From Oscillospiraceae bacterium (GTDB lineage: Bacteria > Bacillota > Clostridia > Clostridiales > Clostridiaceae): DNA of 10,795 nucleotides. Each line of letters begins with the position of its first letter. The first letter of the stretch is position 1. The stretch covers positions 1 through 10,795 of the forward strand of contig WQUF01000301.1 in NCBI GenBank assembly GCA_009785875.1, in the 5' to 3' direction. Position numbers and translations under genes: made by a program. The notes beneath the pieces are model-generated. The model worked only from the letters and a program-made list of their open reading frames with translations. It was not told the DNA's origin and did not search any database. This document shows positions 1-5,282 of the stretch, piece by piece.

Positions 1-10
1 TATTCACTAG

Positions 11-35
11 CATGATAGTAAAAATTATTATCATG
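11..35. repeat. Small hairpin near the left edge
   Basis: CATGATAGTAA (11-21) pairs with TTATTATCATG (25-35) across an AAA loop, with a single G-T pair in an 11-bp stem. It lies downstream of the leftward gene pair. There is no clear T-tract on either side, so it is not a convincing intrinsic terminator. It could be a protein-binding palindrome or an mRNA 3' structure. Confidence 0.4.
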
Positions 36-134
36 ATATGTAGAAAACTAAATATTTTATGTAATTTACTTTTTATAATCATAAATAACTTTTTCATTAA
101 ATTCCTTTTCCTTTCTATTATCTTTTGTGTTTTT

Positions 135-716
135 TTATATATTTGCTATTTCATTGTTTTTGATCTTTTCGAGCACTTCTAAGGGATATCCTATCATTTC
201 TGCTCTCTCCTTCTGAGGTAGAGAAGGATATGCATTAGCTAAATAATTATCCAATTCTATTGCTCGTTTGTTAATAGAAGCAGTAGCTGCATTTGAGAAA
301 CAAAATAACTCCATCAATGAAAATTTAATAGCATTAATGAGTTGACCTTCTTGCCTCCAAAATAGCAATTTACCGTCTAAGAGGATCTCTACAATATCAT
401 CTAGTTCAGCTTTATCAATTAGCTTAAGTAGGCGACCTGTTCTCATTTCCGCATGAGCAATCAATACCTGTTCTCCATTCTCATCTGTTTCAGTATCATG
501 TGGCGTTTTACGTGTTGAGTCGTCAATTTTTGCATCATGCCAAAAAACTTCTAATGTAAGTCCACGCTCATTTATAAGATCTGCTCTTAAACGATACTCT
601 GAAGCTATTGGGATGCCCCCTTTAATATCTTTTTTAAAAGGCTCGCTTACTGTAAAATGGTCAGATATATCGTGTTCAATTATCTTTCCAGATGCATAAG
701 TTACGGTTATTTTCAT
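135..716 (-). CDS. Hypothetical protein, 193 aa
   Basis: I do not recognise a named family. The protein has no signal peptide or membrane segment. It starts MKITVTYASGK, a likely beta-strand start, and has a mixed middle part with a LLDGKLLFWRQEG stretch near residues 112-124 and a helical C-terminus. The start at 716 is supported by AGGAG eight bases upstream. It is the second gene of a leftward pair, 30 bases after the 205-aa gene and in the same frame, with two TAG codons between them. It ends with TAA and is followed by AT-rich DNA to the window edge. Its position divergent from mobilisation genes suggests an accessory gene of the element; any role in transfer is inference. It is probably a real gene: good RBS, intact length and operon spacing. 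Confidence 0.72.
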   Translation of the reverse strand: MKITVTYASGKIIEHDISDHFTVSEPFKKDIKGGIPIASEYRLRADLINERGLTLEVFWHDAKIDDSTRKTPHDTETDENGEQVLIAHAEMRTGRLLKLIDKAELDDIVEILLDGKLLFWRQEGQLINAIKFSLMELFCFSNAATASINKRAIELDNYLANAYPSLPQKERAEMIGYPLEVLEKIKNNEIANI

Positions 717-746
717 GTTAAAATTCTCCTATCTTTTGTGAACTTT

Positions 747-1364
747 CTAGGAAAGTACATGTTTATTAATTGGTGCAGTAGCTGGAACAGATACATAGTT
801 TGTATTCTGTGATATTTCAGCACTTGTTTTTCTCGCATCTTCTATTTCACCATTGAGAGAGGTACCATAACTGTTTTTATCAATAGAAGTAATACTTTTA
901 TTTACTTCATTTCTACTATTGTTAAGCACTGCCCAACGCTTTTTAGCACGACTATAACGTGCATCTGTTGATTCTTTCAATTCTTTAGAGGTACAGGTCA
1001 CTTCTTTTACATTAGCTTCCCACTTTCCTTCACCAGAATAACTGCCAATATCACGCTTTAATACTATATTCCAAGGTTCATCTTTTTCATCCTTCTCAGG
1101 TAACAAGATAGAATGGATATTAAGTCTCTTAGTTTTACCTGGATCAATTTGATTAGCTGATACAATAAAACTATAAAATGATACATCTTGACCTTTTACG
1201 AACGTATCAGCAGGAAGGGTAACTTCTGCAAGAAATTTTCCTTCCCTCGTCTGGAAAGGATGAATACTTGGGATTGGATTACCTAATTTATCTCGTCCAG
1301 TCTGAGATGGAATAGTTATAAATACGCTATTGTGATTTTCCATAGCTTCTTTTTCTTTTGTCAT
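747..1364 (-). CDS. Hypothetical protein, 205 aa, accessory gene of the mobile element
   Basis: The start is placed at 1364 because GAAGGAG lies eight bases before that ATG. An ATG nine codons upstream (1391) has no ribosome binding site of its own, only a TAATG overlap with an upstream short frame. The N-terminal part reads as a compact beta-rich domain: VFITIPSQTGRDK near residues 14-26, then a proline- and glycine-rich stretch and GQDVSFYSFIVS near residues 58-69. The C-terminal 60 residues are charged and low in complexity, with many Lys, Ser and Asn, and may be disordered. There is no signal peptide. I have the impression of similar small proteins on other Firmicute and Coriobacteria conjugative elements, but I cannot name a family and give no function. 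It is the first gene of a leftward pair with the 193-aa gene and ends with TAG. Confidence 0.72.
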   Translation of the reverse strand: MTKEKEAMENHNSVFITIPSQTGRDKLGNPIPSIHPFQTREGKFLAEVTLPADTFVKGQDVSFYSFIVSANQIDPGKTKRLNIHSILLPEKDEKDEPWNIVLKRDIGSYSGEGKWEANVKEVTCTSKELKESTDARYSRAKKRWAVLNNSRNEVNKSITSIDKNSYGTSLNGEIEDARKTSAEISQNTNYVSVPATAPINKHVLS

Positions 1365-1426
1365 TTCTCTCACTCCTTCATTTTTTCTCATTAGCTTTTG
1401 AATTTATCTAGAATACTTAGATCAAT

Positions 1427-1444
1427 TTATAATCTACTATCCAT
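1427..1444 (-). other. Possible five-codon leader peptide upstream of the 205-aa gene
   Basis: On the minus strand a good purine-rich site, AAAGGTGGTGA, precedes an ATG at 1444 that opens a frame of only five codons (MDSRL) ending in TAA. The frame then runs a further 12 codons to a TAA that overlaps the ATG at 1391. It is either a short leader peptide, a gene remnant broken by a stop codon, or chance. The spacing of about 10 bases from site to ATG is long. Weakly supported. Confidence 0.2.
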
Positions 1445-1493
1445 ATTTCAGTCACCACCTTTCTGGGGATAATTACTAAATTTGTTTATCACT

Positions 1494-1617
1494 ATTACTA
1501 CGAAATAATTTTTGATTTTGCCAAAAAAATCTCAGTATTTTATAAATATTTTAAAAAAAATAAATTTTCATTTTTTGCTCAATTATTTGGCAAAAATTGA
1601 ATTTTAATCGTAGTAAT
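1494..1617. repeat. Long imperfect inverted repeat with 32-bp arms and a 60-bp spacer
   Basis: The left arm (1494-1525) has ATTACTACGA, 12 bases, then TTTTGCCAAA. The right arm (1586-1617) is its reverse complement with the same two perfect 10-bp boxes and exactly 12 bases between them. The 12-bp middles do not match well. Two conserved boxes at fixed spacing in each arm suggest paired protein-binding sites rather than an RNA hairpin. It lies in the divergent intergenic region between the leftward pair and the mobilisation operon, so it could be an operator for both, a relaxosome or accessory-protein site, or the end of an older insertion. Confidence 0.65.
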
Positions 1618-1642
1618 TAATGAACGCATAATTAACACCCTT

Positions 1643-1699
1643 AAAAGAAACCATCACTAAATCAAAAGAGAATGAGTTGAGAAAGTGATGGTTTCTTTT
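1643..1699. terminator. 16-bp perfect stem followed by T-tract, probable bidirectional terminator
   Basis: AAAAGAAACCATCACT (1643-1658) pairs perfectly with AGTGATGGTTTCTTTT (1684-1699) across a 25-base loop. The stem ends in A/T runs on both sides, the usual form of a bidirectional intrinsic terminator, although the loop is unusually long. No gene reads into it from the left on the plus strand, so any transcript it stops is either leftward from the hairpin region or an unannotated RNA. It may instead belong to the oriT structure. Confidence 0.5.
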
Positions 1700-1705
1700 T
1701 AATTA

Positions 1706-1749
1706 TATTCTAGAATAAAAAAACTCTAATTTTAAACTCTAACTTCTAA
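1706..1749. repeat. Short palindrome and AAACTCTAA direct repeats
   Basis: TATTCTAGAATA (1706-1717) is a perfect 12-bp palindrome. It is followed by AAACTCTAA at 1721-1729 and again at 1734-1742 (13-bp period), with a looser third copy, AACTTCTAA, at 1741-1749. Short direct repeats upstream of mob genes are common binding sites for MobC-like accessory proteins; that role is inferred. Confidence 0.4.
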
Positions 1750-1754
1750 CTACC

Positions 1755-2025
1755 GATAATTCGAGGCTGCTCGAATTATCTCTCGCTAAACGCTCACCTT
1801 ACCGCTTAAAAATAAGCTCGTAACTGCTTAGGCAGTTACGTAAGGCGAGATGGCTCTAATGTCCGTACACGTCATTAGAATCTCGCTTTTCCTATCATTG
1901 ATGCGTACCTATTCGGTACACATGTTGATAGGAAAAGAATAGAGACGCTGGTCTCTGTAATAAGATTAAAAAAGCCACCTGATATTTCATATCTTTTTTA
2001 GCCTTATTTTATTCTGGGGCTGCCC
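1755..2025. other. Dense array of consecutive hairpins upstream of mobC; candidate oriT or structured RNA
   Basis: Stem-loops in order: GATAATTCGAG / CTCGAATTATC, loop GCTG (1755-1780); GCTTA / TAAGC, loop AAAA (1804-1817); CGTAACTGC / GCAGTTACG, loop TTAG (1819-1840), the last two enclosed by a near-complementary pair at 1793-1801 and 1841-1849; GCGAGAT / ATCTCGC plus TCTAATG / CATTAGA (1845-1886); CTTTTCCTATCA / TGATAGGAAAAG with inner GTACC / GGTAC (1886-1937); AGAGAC / GTCTCT, loop GCTG (1941-1956); AATAAG..TAAAAAAG / CTTTTTTA..CTTATT (1959-2008) around GATAT / ATATC; GGG / CCC, loop GCTG (2016-2025). No ORF of note is present. oriT regions normally lie just upstream of mobC and relaxase genes and contain inverted repeats, so this is the natural oriT candidate, but I recognise no nick-site consensus. 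A structured leader RNA for the mob operon is the alternative. Confidence 0.5.
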
Positions 2026-2078
2026 GATCATATTAAAGAAATCTTGAGCTTTATTCAAAGAAAGATAGGAGGATATTA

Positions 2079-2363
2079 ATGAAAGATAAAAGATTTGAAA
2101 TTAGACTTTCAGAAAAAGAAATTCATTGTCTTGATACAAATGCAAGGTCTTCAAAAATGACTCGCTCAGAATATATCCGATTTGCTTCATGTATGATTCC
2201 AATCGCTACAGCAACATCTCTTGCAGAAACTATTCAAATACTCAGAGATATATATATTGAACTCAAACGACAAGGTAATAATCTTAACCAAGTTTCAAAG
2301 TTTATAAACACATATAAATCGGAGCTAGAAATAAAAAAAAATGATATCTTATCGCAGATATAG
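2079..2363 (+). CDS. mobC: MobC-like relaxosome accessory protein, truncated by an in-frame TAG
   Basis: MobC proteins bind oriT and help the relaxase melt and nick it. The N-terminal 45 residues fit a ribbon-helix-helix DNA-binding fold (RFEIRLSEKE, then MTRSEYIRFA). Residues 64-77 (RQGNNLNQVSKFIN) match the GNNLNQ motif typical of the family. The start is supported by AGGAGG six bases upstream. The frame stops at TAG (2361-2363) after 94 codons, yet the same frame continues for 25 coding-like codons (2364-2438, including DIIQKQYDVIQN and AILELQKRR) to tandem TAA codons at 2439-2444, the second sharing a base with the relaxase ATG. A full product of about 120 aa would be the usual MobC length, so the gene probably carries a recent nonsense mutation or is read through. 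First gene of the mob operon. Confidence 0.82.
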   Translation: MKDKRFEIRLSEKEIHCLDTNARSSKMTRSEYIRFASCMIPIATATSLAETIQILRDIYIELKRQGNNLNQVSKFINTYKSELEIKKNDILSQI

Positions 2364-2443
2364 GATATAATCCAAAAGCAATATGATGTCATTCAAAATG
2401 TAGCATGTGCTATTTTAGAACTTCAAAAAAGGAGGTCATAATA

Positions 2444-3067
2444 ATGTCATCAATAAGACAAATCTGTATCTTTTCTCATCCATATCCAGGAACAGAATAC
2501 TACAAGAAAAATATAAAGAATCTTAAAAACTTGAGGAAATGTTTCAGAGATCCAGATATAGGACATCTTATCACTCCATCTAAAGATTGGTATAGAAAGA
2601 TGAAAGCTACTCGTGAAAAATATGATCATAACACTCCTCATCATGGTAGAGGAAAAAACACAATTCTATACCATCAATGGATTGCATTTAGCTCTGAAGA
2701 AATTGATATATATGGGGGGAAAATGAAACTCGACGATTGTAGTGATTTTGCAATGCAATATATTGATTTCTGCTATCCAGATCACGAAGTGGTTTTTGCA
2801 TCACATAAAGAGTATTGCAAAGAAGATGATATCTATCGTTATGCAGTTCATATGGCGATTAACCGAACAAACATTGTGACAGGTAAGAGATTTAGTATTG
2901 GAGGAAGATGGATTGAAAATGGACTCACTGCCACAGAAAGAGAAACAGTTTGGCGTGTTGGAGAAGTGCGTGATTTGGATGGAGCTCGGGGACTGAAACA
3001 GGACAAAATTGGTAATTCCGACAAACGTATATTCTTATTTTCTGGCGAGGAAAAAGTGTTTATATGA
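2444..3067 (+). CDS. Short relaxase-like protein (MobP-type domain), first of a tandem pair
   Basis: Relaxases nick oriT with a Tyr and use a His cluster to bind metal. This 207-aa protein has the relaxase core: YHQWIAF (76-82), YGGKM (90-94), HEVVF (114-118), HKEYC (121-125) and YRYAVHMAINR (131-141), giving His121, His136 and Asn140. The His normally two residues before the last one is Ala here. It aligns over most of its length with the next gene, but where that one has Tyr21 in LKKYINR this one has LRKCFRD, with Cys33 and Phe34, so it may not nick DNA. It lacks the long helical C-terminal region of its partner. The start at 2444 is chosen because AAGGAGG precedes it; an upstream ATG at 2405 has no such site. 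The stop overlaps the next start as ATGA, indicating translational coupling. It may be a regulatory or structural paralogue. Confidence 0.75.
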   Translation: MSSIRQICIFSHPYPGTEYYKKNIKNLKNLRKCFRDPDIGHLITPSKDWYRKMKATREKYDHNTPHHGRGKNTILYHQWIAFSSEEIDIYGGKMKLDDCSDFAMQYIDFCYPDHEVVFASHKEYCKEDDIYRYAVHMAINRTNIVTGKRFSIGGRWIENGLTATERETVWRVGEVRDLDGARGLKQDKIGNSDKRIFLFSGEEKVFI

Positions 3068-4305
3068 GCATCATTAAACAAAGATCAGTTATATCTGATA
3101 AGCATTCTATAAGCTTAAAGAAATATATCAACAGAAAAGATGCTTTGCTTCGAGAGACACAAAATATAAAACTCGGTGATAATTGGTATGAAGCCATGGA
3201 AACCACACGAAATATCCAAGAAGGTATGTCAAGAAAGCAAAAAGAAGGTACCAAAAGCGCAAAAATCTATCATCAAATCATCGCTTTTTTACCCGACGAA
3301 GCAGATATTAATGGTGGGAAGATGACCCCTGAATTATGTATGAAGTATGCTCAGCAATATGCTGAAAGGCATTATAAAAATCACGAGATCGTTTTTGTTC
3401 TTCATAAAGAACATTGCATGGCAGATGATACCTATCGATATGCGATACACATGGCTATTAATCGTATTGATCTTGAAACTATGAAAAAACTTACAGTACC
3501 ATCGATATTCAAAGCAAAAAAGCAACGTGTAGAGTGGATCAAGGAGATGGATGAAGAGTGGAATCTTGCTCAAGTAAAAGAAGGGCAAGCGAATTCAAAG
3601 ATACATGCTTTGCAACCCTTCAAATCAGAAAAAAATATCACTACCAGAGGACAATCTCAAAATAAAGGAGATTGGGAAAGTTATAAAGCAGTACTGCGTG
3701 AAATGGTCGGTAAAGCTAGTGATCGTGCCATTGATTTTGAGCATTTCATAAAACAGCTCGATGAGTGGAGAATTAAAGTTGAGAGGAAAGAGAATCGCAT
3801 CTATGTTCGAGATAAGGACAACCCACAATATAAATTCAATACAGTAAAACTTGATCCTTCGTATAAACTTAGTGAACTTAATAAAGCTTTTCTTGAGAAT
3901 GCAAAATTCAGAGCAATTGAAACACTTCTTAAAGGATTTGAAATAAAAGCTCAAGCTGCAGCTGCCACAAAAGAGCAGATTAAAACAGCAAGAAGAGAGT
4001 ATAAAGCTTTGCTAGATAAAAAATACAAAGAATATGTCCAAATAGCAAGCGATACAAAAGGAACTCAGTTTGAGAAATTCGAGAAGTTTAGAGTACCTCG
4101 CCTTCCAGATATCTTGAGAGATGACTCTGAAGGCAAAGATATTTTGCTTTCATACAAGATTAAGGGCGAAAAGATTCGTGATAAATATGCAAGCAATCAT
4201 CCAATAATCAAGAAAGTCAATATATCACAAAGTAGTGGTGCTAAGTCAAATGACTTAAACGAGCAGAAAGTATCGAGTCGAGGTATAGATAAACCATCAA
4301 GATAA
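3064..4305 (+). CDS. Relaxase / mobilisation nuclease (MobP-like), second of a tandem pair
   Basis: This 413-aa protein is the likely catalytic relaxase. The N-terminal nuclease domain covers about residues 15-145. Tyr21 in LKKYINRKD is the candidate catalytic Tyr. It is followed by NWYEAMETTR (40-49), YHQIIAFLPDE (69-79), GGKM (84-87), HEIVF (107-111), HKEHC (114-118) and YRYAIHMAINR (124-134). His114, His129 and Asn133 would form the metal site, with His117 possibly involved; the usual HxH pair is reduced to AIH. The remaining 270 residues are charged and mostly helical, as in other relaxases where the C-terminus contacts the coupling protein or DNA. It starts inside the stop of the preceding relaxase-like gene (ATGA overlap). 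The family assignment is from motifs only. After its TAA the frame continues for 14 plausible codons (including YNPEKYMK) before the next stop. Confidence 0.85.
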   Translation: MSIIKQRSVISDKHSISLKKYINRKDALLRETQNIKLGDNWYEAMETTRNIQEGMSRKQKEGTKSAKIYHQIIAFLPDEADINGGKMTPELCMKYAQQYAERHYKNHEIVFVLHKEHCMADDTYRYAIHMAINRIDLETMKKLTVPSIFKAKKQRVEWIKEMDEEWNLAQVKEGQANSKIHALQPFKSEKNITTRGQSQNKGDWESYKAVLREMVGKASDRAIDFEHFIKQLDEWRIKVERKENRIYVRDKDNPQYKFNTVKLDPSYKLSELNKAFLENAKFRAIETLLKGFEIKAQAAAATKEQIKTARREYKALLDKKYKEYVQIASDTKGTQFEKFEKFRVPRLPDILRDDSEGKDILLSYKIKGEKIRDKYASNHPIIKKVNISQSSGAKSNDLNEQKVSSRGIDKPSR

Positions 4306-4353
4306 GACATGTATAACCCAGAGAAGTATATGAAAACGAGAGGAGATTAAAGA

Positions 4354-4788
4354 ATGGCAGTAAAGCCAATTGAAATTCAAAATATCATCCAGTCAGATAC
4401 CGAAACTTTTGTACAATCAGTTAATGATTTCAAAGCTTCTCTTGATGAGTGTAAAATCAAACTATCTGATCTATCTGATCGTTTTGATGAGATTGAGAAA
4501 AAATTAGAGGGCAGTACCTTTAAGATCGATAATGCATCGTCCTACTTCAAGTGTGTGATTGATGAGATTGATGGATTAGCAAATAATATTTCTCTTAGGT
4601 TTGAGAATTTATTTGATAAATGTATTGATGATATGAAAAAAACCATAGAGTTTGCATATGTAAACTCTATAAAATCGTGCTATTTTAAGAAATGGTATCA
4701 CAGTTTTAAATCAGTATTTGTATGGATACTAAAGATCCTTGGGTTAATTTTGTTGTTGCAATATTTCTTATTCATAAAACCAAAGTAG
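4354..4788 (+). CDS. Coiled-coil protein with C-terminal membrane anchor, 144 aa, unknown function
   Basis: I do not recognise a family. Residues 15-105 are polar and helical with regular hydrophobic spacing (for example KIKLSDLSDRFDEIEKKL at 34-51), suggesting a coiled coil. Residues 120-140 form one strong hydrophobic segment (VFVWILKILGLILLLQYFLF) followed by a short positive tail, IKPK, so the protein is probably tail-anchored in the membrane with its helical part in the cytoplasm. There are several Cys residues (33, 67, 90, 109). GAGAGGAG eight bases before the ATG supports the start. It is the last gene of the mobilisation operon, 48 bases after the relaxase and just before a strong terminator. 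It might link the relaxosome to the membrane or coupling protein, by context only. It ends with TAG. Confidence 0.75.
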   Translation: MAVKPIEIQNIIQSDTETFVQSVNDFKASLDECKIKLSDLSDRFDEIEKKLEGSTFKIDNASSYFKCVIDEIDGLANNISLRFENLFDKCIDDMKKTIEFAYVNSIKSCYFKKWYHSFKSVFVWILKILGLILLLQYFLFIKPK

Positions 4789-4794
4789 CATTCC

Positions 4795-4860
4795 TAAAAT
4801 TTTGAAATTTCAAAAAACACATAGTATATAAACAAAAAAATATACTATGTGTTTTTCAAA
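4795..4860. terminator. Strong bidirectional terminator, copy 1 of a repeated element
   Basis: A perfect 16-bp stem (4813-4828 with 4841-4856, AAAAACACATAGTATA and its complement) has a 12-base A-rich loop and ends in A/T runs on both sides. It lies seven bases after the mob operon's last gene and ends that transcript. The flank TAAAATTTTGAAATTTCA and most of the hairpin recur in the same orientation at 7761-7827. Confidence 0.85.
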
Positions 4861-5016
4861 AAATAAAATCACGATGAGTAGAGAAACCTGGAAAATCAAT
4901 AGAATAAGCCATACTGACTTCAAATTATTTGTGTCGGTGAGTCGATTATTATAGTATACCTTTTTTTTGAAAGTAACCGTTGCAGAGTTGGTATCACTGT
5001 GTTTTGAGGCATTTTT
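4861..5016. other. Non-coding stretch between the mob terminator and the iterons
   Basis: No supported gene is present. A leftward frame crosses this region (encoding a hydrophobic C-terminal stretch), but its only ATG lies in the iteron repeats and has no ribosome binding site, so I do not call it. A perfect TATAAT is present on the minus strand (4953-4948), but its upstream -35 position (TTACTT) is poor. On the plus strand the sequence ends with a run of eight T (4961-4968). Confidence 0.35.
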
Positions 5017-5097
5017 AATATGTGAACAAAATGTAAATAAGTGAAAACAAGACAAAAATAAACAATAATAAGTAAAAACAAACAAAAACATAGCAAT
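5017..5097 (+). repeat. Iteron-like tandem repeats, two 31-bp copies plus one partial
   Basis: Two adjacent 31-bp units, 5036-5066 and 5067-5097, both begin with AATAAGT, share AAAACAA-type cores (GAAAACAAGACAAAAAT against AAAAACAAACAAAAAC) and end in CAAT. A partial, weaker unit, AATATGTGAACAAAATGT, lies at 5017-5034. Tandem repeats of this size beside a replication gene and an AT-rich stretch are typical of iterons bound by a plasmid initiator. Low sequence complexity (mostly A with C and G) means some of the match could be chance. Confidence 0.5.
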
Positions 5098-5282
5098 ATT
5101 TTATTTTATCATTAAATTTAATAATATTTTTTATATATACTTAATTTAATTAAAAATTGTTTTAATTATTTTTAGCTTAAATATACCGATGTTTAGCCCT
5201 CAAACATAGAATTTAAGCCATTGCGGCGATACTTTAGTAAAGAGAATATAGCTATAATTGCCGACACATCGACGCACAATAA
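5098..5282. other. Candidate replication origin: AT-rich stretch and hairpins
   Basis: Positions 5098-5175 are almost pure A/T and contain the palindrome ATTAAATTTAAT (5111-5122) and the hairpin AATTAAAA / TTTTAATT (5148-5167), fitting a DNA-unwinding element. Next comes a nested hairpin, GCTTAAAT / ATTTAAGC (5175-5182, 5211-5218), with inner ATGTTT / AAACAT. Then TGCGGCGAT (5222-5230) nearly pairs with ATCGACGCA (5268-5276), enclosing CTTTAGTAAAG and TATAGCTATA. Combined with the iterons and the adjacent RepA-like ATPase this suggests an origin. The two hairpins also lie directly downstream of the ATPase stop and may act in its mRNA end. Confidence 0.45.

Noticed and set aside
1755..1960. 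tRNA, T-box or other known riboswitch in the hairpin array
   Set aside because: No T-arm sequence, T-box GGTGG motif, or known riboswitch core was found.
2450..3954. Leftward frames opposite the relaxase genes
   Set aside because: They lie on the antisense of motif-supported genes, have no ribosome sites and no recognisable protein features.
4810..5091. Leftward 93-codon frame with two hydrophobic stretches
   Set aside because: Its only ATG lies inside the A-rich iteron repeats with no ribosome binding site, its end runs through the mob terminator, and the hydrophobic residues come from T-rich DNA.
5017..5097. CRISPR array
   Set aside because: The repeats are directly adjacent without unique spacers and no cas genes are present.
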